DNA of 60,072 bases from Fibrobacterota bacterium. Lineage in GTDB: Bacteria > Fibrobacterota > Fibrobacteria > UBA11236. Shown in pieces: positions 1 through 8,377 of this stretch. Below the pieces are notes generated by a model. The model made no database searches. It had not been told where the DNA came from and saw only the letters and a program-made list of their open reading frames with translations. Each line of letters opens with the position of its first letter. The stretch's first letter is position 1. The stretch is taken from positions 1 through 60,072 of the forward strand of contig JAQBPN010000089.1 of assembly GCA_028287505.1 (NCBI GenBank), in the 5' to 3' direction. A program made the translations under genes and the position numbers.

Positions 1-219
1 ACCGCCGAGCAGGCGGAAAAGCTGAGCGTGCACGCCAACGTGCTTGCGGGCCAGGGCTAAACCATCCTCCGGCGCATGGACCAGACAAGGCACCAGGGCT
101 CGGGGAAGATAGACCACGCCGGCGACCTCATGAACTCGGTTTCCAGCCTGTGGTTCATCCGCGGCAAGATGGAAAAAAAGGGCGAGTATCCCGTGCTCCT
201 GAATGAGGCGGGGCCGTGA
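1..219 (+). pseudogene. 3' end of an unidentified gene with an in-frame TAA
   Basis: Frame 1 reads as coding from base 1 to the TAA at 58-60. It then stays open in the same frame for 52 more codons to the TGA at 217-219. Both parts have the GC-rich third positions of real genes here. A single C-to-T change would turn a CAA (Gln) into this TAA, so this may be one gene broken by a point mutation or sequence error. Alternatively a short separate ORF starts at the ATG at 76, but no Shine-Dalgarno sequence precedes it. The residues look helical and rich in Gln, Lys and Glu, and a chemoreceptor-like or coiled-coil tail is possible. I do not recognise the family. Confidence 0.35.
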
Positions 220-1157
220 TGCTTCGCGCTTCCATCCGCTCCTGGATTCCGCTATTGTCGTTTTGCCTGCTCCAGACGGCTCTTCCGTCCATCGTGCGCG
301 CGGACGACTCGCCCAAATACGCCGAGCGCGGCCTGTCCGCTTATTATTCCGGCAAATACGATCTGGCCCGCATGTTCTTCGCCAAGGCCTTGCAGGATGC
401 GGTGCTCAAGGGCAAGGACGAGTGGATTGCCAAGGCGACCTTCAACCTGGTGGATCTGGAATTGGAAGCCAACGATGAAATGGAAGCCGCCCGCCTTTTG
501 GACGGAATCAACACCCGCGATCGCGCCATCAAGTCCCTCTGGCTCTGGAAGCGCTCCCAACTCGCATTCCAACAGCGCCGCTACCCCGTCGCTTCCCAAC
601 TGGTCGACTCCGCCCTGGCATTGGCCAAGGGGGATCCTGCCCGGGAAACCTCCATGGGGCTGGATCGCATGCGTTACCTGATCCAATCCAGGGAGCCCTC
701 GGTATGGGCTTCCCAATACGAGACCTTCCGTAAAGGCCTGGGACGCGAGCGGGCCACCCCGCTGGACGCGATGGCGGCCATGGCCCGCAAGGAATACGGC
801 CTGGCCGACACCCTTTGGCGCGAAGCCATGGGATATTACCGGGACCATGGGCGTTTGGCCAAGGTCGCCGGCTGCCTGAACCAATCCGCCATCTGCCAAT
901 TTTCCCTGGGACGCAGGGGGGAGGCGGTGGAATCCAACGCCCGCGCCGTGGCCATCCTCGCGGAATTGGGCCTGGAGGTTCCGGGCCTGAAAGCCCAGGC
1001 GCTCAAGCTTTTGCTGGTGGACGACGAGCAGGAACTTGCCAAATTGCGCCGGGATATGGATCTTGTCGGACAGCGTTTCAGCGGCTTCGACCTGCAAGGG
1101 ATCCTGGATGAGTATTCGCAAAATCTGCGCGACAATCGTTCTGGCCTGGGCCATTAG
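219..1157 (+). CDS. Exported TPR-like protein of unknown function
   Basis: The protein has about 312 residues and begins with a signal peptide (basic MLRASIRSW, then a hydrophobic stretch ending near residue 28 at IVRADD). The rest is Ala/Leu-rich paired helices, for example around YSGKYDLARMFFAKAL, that look like degenerate tetratricopeptide repeats, so a periplasmic scaffold role is likely. The start is either GTG at 216 or ATG at 219; a GAGG at 205-208 could serve both. The upstream reading frame stops at 217-219, directly on the start. The next gene begins inside the last 50 bases of this one, so the two are probably translated together. No enzymatic motif is visible. Confidence 0.7.
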   Translation: MLRASIRSWIPLLSFCLLQTALPSIVRADDSPKYAERGLSAYYSGKYDLARMFFAKALQDAVLKGKDEWIAKATFNLVDLELEANDEMEAARLLDGINTRDRAIKSLWLWKRSQLAFQQRRYPVASQLVDSALALAKGDPARETSMGLDRMRYLIQSREPSVWASQYETFRKGLGRERATPLDAMAAMARKEYGLADTLWREAMGYYRDHGRLAKVAGCLNQSAICQFSLGRRGEAVESNARAVAILAELGLEVPGLKAQALKLLLVDDEQELAKLRRDMDLVGQRFSGFDLQGILDEYSQNLRDNRSGLGH

Positions 1158-2586
1158 CCCCGCCGCCAATCTCCAGACCCAAGACATTCTTTTCTTTTCC
1201 ACCCACAAGTTCCCGACCCAGGTGGTCGGCGATTCCAAGAACGCCTTCATCCTGACCGAGGGCGGCGTGCTCATGTACGACTACCGCCGGTCGTCGTGGA
1301 TGGACAATCTGTTCACGGGCAACGCCATCCAGGCCATCCGCTATTCCCAGGCGCGATCCAAGCTCTACCTGCTTCTGCAGGGCGGACGCACCATGGAATA
1401 CAACCCCGTGTTCCGGCGCTTCACGGATGCGGCCCTGGCGGATTACCAGGCCGCCGGGGACGGGGCCTCGGGCGCGGATCTGACGGGCCTCACCCTGGAC
1501 GGGGACAATTTCTTCCTGGGCGACGCCATCCGCGACAAATACATGCGGCGGGCCCCCATCGTCATGGGAAAGGTTTTCGACTACGACAATCTGTGGGTCC
1601 TGACGGCCGGCCTGGGCCCGTTCTACGGGTCCGCGCGCCGCAAGCAGGCGTCCTCCTTCTGGTTCGGCCTGGACTATCCCGCCACCGCGGTCATCTATCC
1701 GGAGGGCAATAATATCTGGTACGGCTCCTGCCGGAGCGATTATCCGGCATCGGATGTGTCCACGGGAATCGCTTCCCAGAGCAACGGCGCCCTGGTCAGG
1801 TCCAAGGCCGATCTCAACGGGTGGAAAACCTATCCGGCCCAGCTGGAATACGGCTTCGGGGATGGGTGCGTGAGGGACGTGACGGTTTGGCGCGATTACA
1901 TCTGGCTGGCCACCAACAAGGGCGTGGTGCGCCATGATCCCCGCACGGGACTTTTCCGCAACTACAACCATCTGATGGGAAGCACGGACGTCCGCGTCAA
2001 TGCGCTGCACGTGCATGAGAATCAGCTCTTCGTGGGCACGGAGCGCGGCGTGGGCTACCTGGAGGATCCGGACAAGGAGGAAATCAAGACCGTGGGCGGG
2101 GAGCTTCCCATCCAAGGAGGCGTGCAGGTCTATGAATTGATTTCCAAGGACAAGGACCTGTGGGCCGCCACCCGCCTGGGCCTCATCGTGTTCCAAAAGG
2201 GCGCCTGGAAAACCCTCAACGACGTTTCCGGCAAGGACGTTCCGGAAGCGTCCCTGGTTTCCGTTCCCTCCATGGCCTATCACGACTCCTCGATGTATTG
2301 GGTCTACGAAAACCGGGTGATGGTCAAACCGCGCAAGCAGGCCCAAAAGGTGCTTCTGGAGCGCGACCATCCCTTCCGTCTCCGCTTCGACGGCGACATG
2401 CTCTACATCGCCTTCACCACCGGCGTCACGGCCTACGATACGCGCAAAGGACTCTGGACGGATTTCCGCCTGGAGGACGGCATCCCGGGCACGCGCGTCC
2501 TGAGCATGGCCCTGTCCGGAGGCAAGCTCTGGATGGGCACCGATGCGGGCATAGAACGCATCAACCTCAGGCCGTACCTTCCCTGA
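1108..2586 (+). CDS. Exported beta-propeller protein (Reg_prop-like repeats)
   Basis: This protein has about 492 residues. The start chosen is the ATG at 1108 because it gives a clean signal peptide (MSIRKICATIVLAWAISPA), whereas longer versions do not. The mature part carries repeated blades of the form LWxGTxxGLxxF. Examples are IWLATNKGVVRHDPRTG, LFVGTERGVGYLEDP, LWAATRLGLIVFQKG and LWMGTDAGIERINLR. These resemble the two-component-regulator propeller (Reg_prop) repeats also found in free-standing exported proteins. No kinase or membrane anchor follows, so it is more likely a periplasmic or secreted binding protein than a sensor. It overlaps the TPR-like gene by 50 bases, suggesting a functional pair. 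The ligand is unknown. Confidence 0.75.
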   Translation: MSIRKICATIVLAWAISPAANLQTQDILFFSTHKFPTQVVGDSKNAFILTEGGVLMYDYRRSSWMDNLFTGNAIQAIRYSQARSKLYLLLQGGRTMEYNPVFRRFTDAALADYQAAGDGASGADLTGLTLDGDNFFLGDAIRDKYMRRAPIVMGKVFDYDNLWVLTAGLGPFYGSARRKQASSFWFGLDYPATAVIYPEGNNIWYGSCRSDYPASDVSTGIASQSNGALVRSKADLNGWKTYPAQLEYGFGDGCVRDVTVWRDYIWLATNKGVVRHDPRTGLFRNYNHLMGSTDVRVNALHVHENQLFVGTERGVGYLEDPDKEEIKTVGGELPIQGGVQVYELISKDKDLWAATRLGLIVFQKGAWKTLNDVSGKDVPEASLVSVPSMAYHDSSMYWVYENRVMVKPRKQAQKVLLERDHPFRLRFDGDMLYIAFTTGVTAYDTRKGLWTDFRLEDGIPGTRVLSMALSGGKLWMGTDAGIERINLRPYLP

Positions 2587-2664
2587 GGGCGGCCGGGCAA
2601 AAGTCAAAGCCAAACTCCGAAAACCCAAAGCCTGAAATAAGCCGGAAATCGCGGTCCGAAAACG

Positions 2665-2694
2665 GCCCCGGACCAATCCACTTGGGGCTTTTTT
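2665..2694 (+). terminator. Intrinsic terminator after the propeller gene
   Basis: GCCCC (2665-2669) pairs with GGGGC (2684-2688) across a 14-base loop and is followed by six T. It lies 80 bases past the stop at 2586. The stem is short, so strength is uncertain. Confidence 0.5.
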
Positions 2695-2839
2695 GGTTTC
2701 TTCCAAACCCTCCCCTTTTTATGCTCCGCCTTTCGGATTCTCTTCCCAATCACCCCTTTACGGTTTTTCCGGCCACGTTGTAACCTCAAGGAACACCCGC
2801 CTCCGCGCCCATTCAGCGCGGTCGGGAAGAGGATTCGCC

Positions 2840-3904
2840 GTGAAGCGCAAATACAAATTTCCGGTTTCCCAGCAAGCCAACCTTTTGGGCTTGGAGTGGC
2901 AGAAGCTGTGCACCTTCGGACTTTCCCAGCCCGAACGGTTCGAAGAAAAAAAACATCGCGCCGCGTTCCTGGGACCGTTGGACAGCCGCGGCTACCATTG
3001 GTCCTATCCCGCCAACGACTATCCGTCCACCTTCGGACGTTTCATGTCCTACTTCCTCCATGAAGTGCCCCAGCCCGACGGCAGCATTTACGAGATCTAC
3101 ATGAAGGAAACCGAGTTCCCGACGCAGCTGGAAGAAGTGCTGGCCTTGCGTCTGGGCGAGGCGGAAACCGCGCTGGTGGAGTTCATGGGCATGCATGAGG
3201 ACCGCGTCCGCTTCTACGGGCGCGACCTTGGCAACGGGAAGGAAATCCTTTACAGCCCCAACGATTATCTGGCCTGGTGGACTTCGCCCCTGAAACCGTC
3301 CAAGGATGCCTGCTTCATGCAGGTGCATCGCGCTCCCTTGCGTTCGATCAACGTGAACGTGGCCGAAGCGGTGTTGCTCACAGCGCCCACCTATTACACC
3401 GGCAACGAACTGCGCGCGCGCAGTCTCACTTGCATGCGTCTCTGTCCCAACGGGCTTTCCGCCTTTACGTTGGAAAAGAAGATCTGGGCCCATGCCCATT
3501 GGATGGACTTCTGCGTGGACATGCCCATCCCCAGCGAGAACTATCTCCAAGCCCTGGTGCGCTGGGAAGAGTATCTCGACAAGGAGCTGGAGGATTCCTG
3601 GTCCTTTCCCGCCCTCCTGCACGATTGGGAATTGAGCGGCAGCCTGCTCTCCCGCATGGTCCAGGACCTGGCCGGCGCGACCATCGCCATTCCGGAATTG
3701 GAATGGGTGTTGGAAAGCATCTGGAACGAACAGCCGCGCGTGAGTCTGTGGGGCAAGACCCCGCGGCAAACGGGCAAGAGTCTGTGCACCCAGGCCATGC
3801 TCGATGAAATCATCCGGGCCATCAAGCTGAAGGGCAAGGCCAACCTGCTGCCGCGCCACGTGTTGATGGCGCGCGCCATCGAACTGCCGGAACCGGCGCG
3901 GTAA
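2840..3904 (+). CDS. Hypothetical protein, family not recognised
   Basis: The product is a 354-residue soluble protein with no signal peptide or membrane segment. The start is taken as the GTG at 2840 because a purine-rich GGGAAGAGGA lies just upstream; the open frame extends back to 2693, but that part crosses the preceding terminator and has poor codon use. The sequence is rich in Trp, Tyr and Glu (for example NDYLAWWTSPLKPSKDA and HAHWMDFCVDMPIPSENY) and ends in a basic helical region. I see no nucleotide-binding, protease or DNA-binding motif. It stands alone between two terminators. Its TAA lies inside the first of four consecutive small hairpins. Confidence 0.7.
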   Translation: MKRKYKFPVSQQANLLGLEWQKLCTFGLSQPERFEEKKHRAAFLGPLDSRGYHWSYPANDYPSTFGRFMSYFLHEVPQPDGSIYEIYMKETEFPTQLEEVLALRLGEAETALVEFMGMHEDRVRFYGRDLGNGKEILYSPNDYLAWWTSPLKPSKDACFMQVHRAPLRSINVNVAEAVLLTAPTYYTGNELRARSLTCMRLCPNGLSAFTLEKKIWAHAHWMDFCVDMPIPSENYLQALVRWEEYLDKELEDSWSFPALLHDWELSGSLLSRMVQDLAGATIAIPELEWVLESIWNEQPRVSLWGKTPRQTGKSLCTQAMLDEIIRAIKLKGKANLLPRHVLMARAIELPEPAR

Positions 3905-3969
3905 GACCGTGTTCGCACGCTGAAGCAGCGTGTTCGCCCGCTGAGGCAGCGGTTCGCACGGTAAAACCG
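3899..3969 (+). repeat. Array of four mini-hairpins with conserved spacers
   Basis: Four small perfect hairpins follow one another: CGGTAAGACCG (3899-3909), CGCTGAAGCAGCG (3918-3930), CGCTGAGGCAGCG (3939-3951) and CGGTAAAACCG (3959-3969). They are separated by near-identical spacers TGTTCGCA, TGTTCGCC and GTTCGCA. The stems come in two types that stay complementary although their bases differ. The first hairpin contains the TAA stop of the preceding gene. Function is unknown; possibilities are a 3' mRNA stabiliser or a small repeat expansion. Confidence 0.6.
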
Positions 3970-3996
3970 CGTACGTCAACTTTCCGGATAGGCATC

Positions 3997-4031
3997 AAAA
4001 AAGCCGCGGGTCCCGAGACCCGCGGCTTTTA
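3997..4031. terminator. Strong bidirectional terminator
   Basis: A perfect 12-base stem (AGCCGCGGGTC side, 4-base loop CCGA) is flanked by an A-tract on the left and a T-tract on the right. It can therefore stop transcription from the gene ending at 3904 and from the minus-strand gene ending at 4056. Confidence 0.85.
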
Positions 4032-4055
4032 TTTTGCGACCTGCTTGTCCGGGGC

Positions 4056-4817
4056 TCAGAAAGCCAGGGCGCCGCCCAATTCCATGGTCAGGCTGTTGCC
4101 GTCAACGGCCGAGGGCATGGAGCTCAGGAAGTGGTATTTGAAATTGACGAAAGCGGCGAGGGGAATGATCGGCGGCTTGACCTTGGCGCCCACTTCCAGA
4201 TGGAAGCCTACGCCGCTCTTGAGCCCTTCGTCCTTGATGGCGCCGATGAGAATCGACGAAACCTCTTCCGGGGTATCGGCCGCGCCGGGATTGGTCCCGT
4301 TCGCCGTGGCTTTGCTGATCGCTTTTTTGGCGAACTTGGCATTCAGGACTTCCGTCGCCAGCACATGGGTGATGCCTGCGCCCGCATAGACCTTGACCAG
4401 GCTCACCAGCGGGGGGAATTTCAGGAACGGATAGAGCACGGTGACATCGCTCATGATACGGGCGAATCCGGGTTTGTCCAGGATAGGCACTCCGAGATCG
4501 AATTTAAGCGGGGTGGTCTGCGTTCCGGGACCGTTGACGGTGACATCGTACAATCCATATTGGAAGTTGCTGCTCGCTTCCAGATCAATGAACGGCAAAG
4601 CGTCGATCCAGATTTTCAGGCCCATGCCGTTCAATCCTGAAACCGAGGCCTGGTCGATGGAGATGCTGTCGGTGCTGGTGGCGGCGATATTGTTTTTGCT
4701 GCTCTTGACTTCCAAGCCGAGCGCGGGCGCCCATTGGCCGCCGATTCCGAAAATGGCATGGGAATAAACCACCGCGGTCGCGGCCAAAGCCAAGCTTCTA
4801 ATCCACATTGTCTTCAT
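4056..4817 (-). CDS. Probable outer-membrane beta-barrel protein
   Basis: The protein has 253 residues. The start at 4817 has a good GGAGGAATC ribosome site and gives a signal peptide (MKTMWIRSLALAATAVVYS, cleavage near AIFG). The mature chain alternates hydrophobic and polar residues in short Gly-rich strands and ends in Leu-Gly-Gly-Ala-Leu-Ala-Phe. A C-terminal Phe is typical of proteins inserted by the BAM complex. The frame continues upstream of 4817 but without signal-peptide character. The gene sits behind pgeF on the same strand, with 88 bases between. The specific barrel family is not recognised; a structural or transport role is possible. Confidence 0.7.
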   Translation of the reverse strand: MKTMWIRSLALAATAVVYSHAIFGIGGQWAPALGLEVKSSKNNIAATSTDSISIDQASVSGLNGMGLKIWIDALPFIDLEASSNFQYGLYDVTVNGPGTQTTPLKFDLGVPILDKPGFARIMSDVTVLYPFLKFPPLVSLVKVYAGAGITHVLATEVLNAKFAKKAISKATANGTNPGAADTPEEVSSILIGAIKDEGLKSGVGFHLEVGAKVKPPIIPLAAFVNFKYHFLSSMPSAVDGNSLTMELGGALAF

Positions 4818-4905
4818 GATTCCTCCGGAAAATAGGGATCGTCGATGCCGATACAATAAGTAAAACGGATGGTTTTTGCAACGGATTCCGGGACTCCCGG
4901 CCGCC

Positions 4906-5778
4906 TCAGGGCTCCACCAGGGAAATGAACGCCGCCAAGCGTCCGGAAGCCTGTCCATCGCTGCGATAGGAGAAATAACGTTCCGGTTCGGTCAGCGTGC
5001 ATCCCCCTGAATCGCGGATGTGGTCCACTAGTACGCCCGCCGCAATGGCTTGTGCACGATTGCACCCGGGCATATCAAAGTAAAATCTGCCGGCTTTCCC
5101 GATTACGAATTCCGGATCCAGTCCGGCGGCCACTTCCGCTCCCACTTCCAGGGAATCGGGCCTCAGGCAGGGTCCGAACGCCACCAAGGCGCTTTCCGCG
5201 CGGATGCGGCCGCTGTTCGCGAGGAAACGAAGGGTTTTTTCCAGGATGCGGGCCCGTGTGCCGCGCCATCCCGCGTGCACGGCCGCGATAGTCCCGCCGG
5301 CCGGATCGAAAATGAGGGCGGTCAGGCAATCCGCCATCGTCACGGCAAGCACGCGCCGCGAAGATCGGGAAAAGAGGGCATCCGCCCCCTGCGGTTCCAG
5401 TCGCCGCAGGCCGGCCTCGCCGACTTCCGGCCCTTCCGCCTCCCGGACGTTTCCGGTTTCGGTCAGCCCATCCGCGTCGATGAATACGTCTCCGTGGACC
5501 ATGCGCGGAATCACCAGGGTTTTCTCCGCCAAACCTTCAGCGTCCAGGACCGTTTTCCAATTCCGCGCGACCCGTTCCGGATCGTCTCCGCTGAGGAATC
5601 CCAGGTTGAGATCGGAGTAAGCCCCGGTGCTGGCTCCTGCGGGAGAAGGCGGAGAGCCGGCGGCTGGATTGGGTAGGGAAGGGTCCCGGACGGCAAGGTG
5701 GCGGGACGTGAATGCGGCGCGCACCCGGTTTTCCCATTCCGGGAAAGGACGAAGCAGGAAAGGCGCCGATTCGTTCAC
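4906..5778 (-). CDS. pgeF: Multicopper-type laccase-domain protein, PgeF/YfiH family
   Basis: This 290-residue protein belongs to the YfiH family. Members are described as peptidoglycan editing factors and as purine nucleoside phosphorylase/deaminase enzymes with a zinc site. The family blocks are present in order: PRMVHGDVF (first His), VTMADCLTALIF (Cys), VHAGWRGTRARILE (second His), FGPCLRPDSLEVGAEV, and RYFSYRSDGQASGRLAAF at the C-terminus. The length is slightly above the usual 240-270 because of extra Pro/Ala-rich sequence near residues 35-55. The start is a GTG at 5778 that overlaps the stop of the upstream SpoIIE-type gene (GTGA), so the two are translationally coupled. Confidence 0.9.
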   Translation of the reverse strand: MNESAPFLLRPFPEWENRVRAAFTSRHLAVRDPSLPNPAAGSPPSPAGASTGAYSDLNLGFLSGDDPERVARNWKTVLDAEGLAEKTLVIPRMVHGDVFIDADGLTETGNVREAEGPEVGEAGLRRLEPQGADALFSRSSRRVLAVTMADCLTALIFDPAGGTIAAVHAGWRGTRARILEKTLRFLANSGRIRAESALVAFGPCLRPDSLEVGAEVAAGLDPEFVIGKAGRFYFDMPGCNRAQAIAAGVLVDHIRDSGGCTLTEPERYFSYRSDGQASGRLAAFISLVEP

Positions 5779-7202
5779 ACGTCAAGGATAACAAGGGTGG
5801 CGTCGTCCGCCAATTCGCCCACGGCCTGGGTGGAGCCCCCCAGGTAGTCGGATCGCAGTTTCATCAGGGAGTCGATCAACGCGGCGGGATGATCGGATCC
5901 GGCGACCAAGGCCAGATCGCGCAAGGGTTCCACTCCGAACATTTTGCCGTTGATGCCGTGGGCTTCCGTGATCCCGTCCGTAAAGAGGAATACGCGCGCT
6001 TCCGGAGCCAGGTCTATGCTGGCATCGCTGAGGAAGGTGGTGGCGAACATTCCCAGCACCAGCCCCTGGGAAGGCATTTCCAAAAGGCCGTCCGGCTTCG
6101 GCGCGCCCGCGGGATCCTGCTGCACCAGTTGCGCCACGTGTCCGGCATTGCAATAGGTAAGCCGTCGCGAACCCTTGTCGAAGATGGCATAGAATGCTGT
6201 GACGAATTGGGCCGCCCCCAATTGCTGGGTCATGAACGTCGCGTTGATTTTGTTGAGGACGGAGCAGGGGGAGGCGTCCTGCCCGGAAATCCCGTCCTGC
6301 ATCGAGAACGTGCGCAGCAGGACCTTGAACATGGACATGACCAGGGCGGCGCCGATGCCGTGGCCGGAAACGTCCGCGACCACCATTCCCAGGTTTCCGC
6401 TCGGCAACTCGAAGCAATCGTAATAGTCCCCGCCCACCATCCCCGCGGGGATGTATTTGGAGGCGATGCGGCGCAAGAGGTGGTTGGGGAAGGAGGTGGG
6501 CAGCAGGTTGTTTTGGATGACGCGGGCCCGGTCCAGATCCTTCTCGATGTGCTTTTGCGCCTTGCTCAGGGCCGCGTAGGCTTCGTTCAGTTTGCTGTTG
6601 GTCTGTTTCAGCTCCGTGTTGGCGACCGCCAGCTCCTTCTGGGCCCGCCAGGTTTCCATCATCAGGCCGGCCTGCTGGGCCAGGCTGGACAGATGGGAAA
6701 TGGTCTGGCCTGTCAGTTCAGGACCCGGTGGAGTGGTGTCCAGCCATAAGGCCCCCATCGGCAGGATGCAGGAAGGCATGTCCGGGGTGGCCTCGGCGAT
6801 GCGCGTTGTGAGCGGCATGATGAGATAGCTTTCCGCGCCGGTCACCCGGAACGGATCGTCCGCGGCCGGATTTTCCACCAAAAGGTGGCGATGGGAAATC
6901 AGGGCGGTGTGCACGGTCCCGATAGCGGGGGAAATCCTGATCCGATCCATGACTTCCCGGGAAAGCCCGAGACCATGGGTGGGATGGAGATAGGGTTGGC
7001 CTTCCTTGAGTCCCAAAAGGGCCATGTTTTGGGCCCCGGTCAGTTCCGTGATCCCCAACAGGAACGCTTCCAAAGCCTGGTCGAGGGTGGCGGCGGAATG
7101 CATCACCCGGGTCACCTCGTGGACGAGGGAACTGAGCACCAATTCCCTGGAGAGGAGATCCTGGTTCTGGTTGTCTTCCGTTTCTTGCGGATCGAAGGGC
7201 AT
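5775..7202 (-). CDS. GAF-domain PP2C-type (SpoIIE/RsbU-like) serine phosphatase
   Basis: This cytoplasmic protein has 475 residues. Roughly residues 30-190 form a GAF sensor domain, for example around LTGAQNMALLGLKEGQPYL. A coiled-coil linker follows at about 195-240, and a SpoIIE-type PPM phosphatase domain from about 240 to the end. Metal-site motifs are visible: GGDYYDCFELPSGNLGMVVA, DVSGHGIGAALVMSM, FLFTDGITEA and the C-terminal DDATLVILDV. Such enzymes typically dephosphorylate anti-anti-sigma or response-regulator-like partners in stress or motility signalling. No such partner is adjacent; the only coupled gene is pgeF downstream. No membrane segment is seen. Confidence 0.9.
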   Translation of the reverse strand: MPFDPQETEDNQNQDLLSRELVLSSLVHEVTRVMHSAATLDQALEAFLLGITELTGAQNMALLGLKEGQPYLHPTHGLGLSREVMDRIRISPAIGTVHTALISHRHLLVENPAADDPFRVTGAESYLIMPLTTRIAEATPDMPSCILPMGALWLDTTPPGPELTGQTISHLSSLAQQAGLMMETWRAQKELAVANTELKQTNSKLNEAYAALSKAQKHIEKDLDRARVIQNNLLPTSFPNHLLRRIASKYIPAGMVGGDYYDCFELPSGNLGMVVADVSGHGIGAALVMSMFKVLLRTFSMQDGISGQDASPCSVLNKINATFMTQQLGAAQFVTAFYAIFDKGSRRLTYCNAGHVAQLVQQDPAGAPKPDGLLEMPSQGLVLGMFATTFLSDASIDLAPEARVFLFTDGITEAHGINGKMFGVEPLRDLALVAGSDHPAALIDSLMKLRSDYLGGSTQAVGELADDATLVILDV

Positions 7203-7361
7203 TTCCTTGGCTTTCCCCTGGTTTGCTGCCGGTCCGATTATACCACAAGAGTGCGGCCAAGACCAAAGGCCGGTTGACCGGGGAGGGGGGGTTAGCTAAG
7301 TTTTATAGCCGTTTTTAAGGGGGCGATTCCGCCTCGACACTTGCGATACCATGAGGCCCGG

Positions 7362-8081
7362 ATGAATCTTTTCAAGCAAACACCAGACGCCAAAGCTCCC
7401 GCTCAGGAAGTCGGCCTTGTCGATTGGTTCATGGATGACTTTTGGCCTCGCTTCGGCAAACAGTCCGTTTACGTCCTCCTCGGCATCGCCGTAGTGGTTG
7501 CCGGTTTCGCCTGGTACAACAATGACCGCGTGGAACAACAAGGCAAGGAAAACAAGGAACTCGGCCCGGCTTTCGTCTATTACAGCGAGGATAAGCTGGA
7601 TTCCGCCGAAACCTTCCTCTCCGCGTTCGTGAAAACCAGCCATTCCCGCCTGGTGCAGGACAAAGCCAACCTCATGTTGGGTCAAATCAACTATTCCAAG
7701 GGCAAGTACGACGACGCCATCAGGGCGTTCAGCCTTGTCGACCTGGCCAATACCAAGCAGCCCTTGATTTCCTCCGGCGCCATGCACGGCCTGGCCTCCA
7801 GCTACATCCAAAACAAGAATTACCCCCTGGCGGCGGAAACCTTGGAGAAATTCGTCTCCACTTTCGGCCGCAGAACCGCCAGTCCCATGGAAAAAGTGGC
7901 CGGCAAGGAAGTGGCCGACCTAAGCCCCGCCGTCCCCAACGCCCTCTGGAAGCTGACCTTGGTTTACCGCGAATCGAAGAATCCCGAGAAGGAAAAGGCG
8001 ACCGCCGCCAAGCTGGTGGCCATCTATCCTGAATCCAGGGAGTCCTTCGACGCCACGCGGCTTCTCGCGCAGATTCCCTGA
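7362..8081 (+). CDS. Membrane-anchored TPR protein, YfgM/CpoB-like
   Basis: The protein has 239 residues. After a short cytoplasmic N-terminus (MNLFKQTPDAKAPAQEVG...) there is one membrane segment at about residues 31-47 (SVYVLLGIAVVVAGFAWY). A periplasmic series of TPR-like helices follows, including AETFLSAFVKTSHSRLVQ, INYSKGKYDDAIRAFSL and NYPLAAETLEKFVSTF. This is the layout of the TPR_21 family (YfgM ancillary SecYEG subunit and relatives), whose members help periplasmic protein folding. The start is the ATG at 7362; an earlier in-frame TTG at 7341 lacks a ribosome site. It is divergent from the SpoIIE-type gene and is followed by an intergenic repeat element. Confidence 0.8.
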   Translation: MNLFKQTPDAKAPAQEVGLVDWFMDDFWPRFGKQSVYVLLGIAVVVAGFAWYNNDRVEQQGKENKELGPAFVYYSEDKLDSAETFLSAFVKTSHSRLVQDKANLMLGQINYSKGKYDDAIRAFSLVDLANTKQPLISSGAMHGLASSYIQNKNYPLAAETLEKFVSTFGRRTASPMEKVAGKEVADLSPAVPNALWKLTLVYRESKNPEKEKATAAKLVAIYPESRESFDATRLLAQIP

Positions 8082-8134
8082 GACCCTCTCTCTGGTTCTC
8101 CACCTGTGGGGTCATTGCGGCCCATTTCATTGTT

Positions 8135-8275
8135 GTCCCTCGTCGGGCGACCGGGCCACCCTTTGATTGCAATGCTACGCCCCTTGGCGTCGGGCGTCGG
8201 GCGTTAAGAAAAAACAAAACCAATGCAATTCCGGGAATTCCCGGCTTTTTCTTATCGCCCGACGACCGACGAAAT
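8135..8275 (-). repeat. Dispersed palindromic repeat, copy A (inverted)
   Basis: This 141-base intergenic element lies between the YfgM-like gene and uvrB. Read on the minus strand it matches the copies at 18068-18225 and 27910-28088. It begins CATTTCGTCGG, then has a GTCGGGC-type arm ending TAAGAAAAA and a variable centre. The mirror arm follows (TTTTTTCTTAACGCCCGACG...), then GCCAAGGGGCGTAGCATTG, and the end is CGCCCGACGAGGGAC. The arms can pair into a long hairpin with an AT-rich tip. It occupies nearly half of the 296-base gap before uvrB; the remainder holds only a short inverted repeat, CTGCC/GGCAG, at 8338-8354. Confidence 0.8.
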
Positions 8276-8377
8276 GCCGCCCCAGGCTCCCAGGCCTCAA
8301 ATCCCCACTCCAATCGCCCGATCGCTCTTACCCGCACCTGCCACCTTCCGGCAGCCTCGATTCCTATATTCTTACCC

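Noticed and set aside
1078-2706. 542-residue minus-strand open frame
   Set aside because: It lies opposite the propeller gene, which has a signal peptide and clear repeats; the antisense product has no recognisable features.
8338-8354. LexA-type operator before uvrB
   Set aside because: CTGCC-N7-GGCAG is an inverted repeat but does not fit TGCNC-N4-GTGCA as the recA site does.
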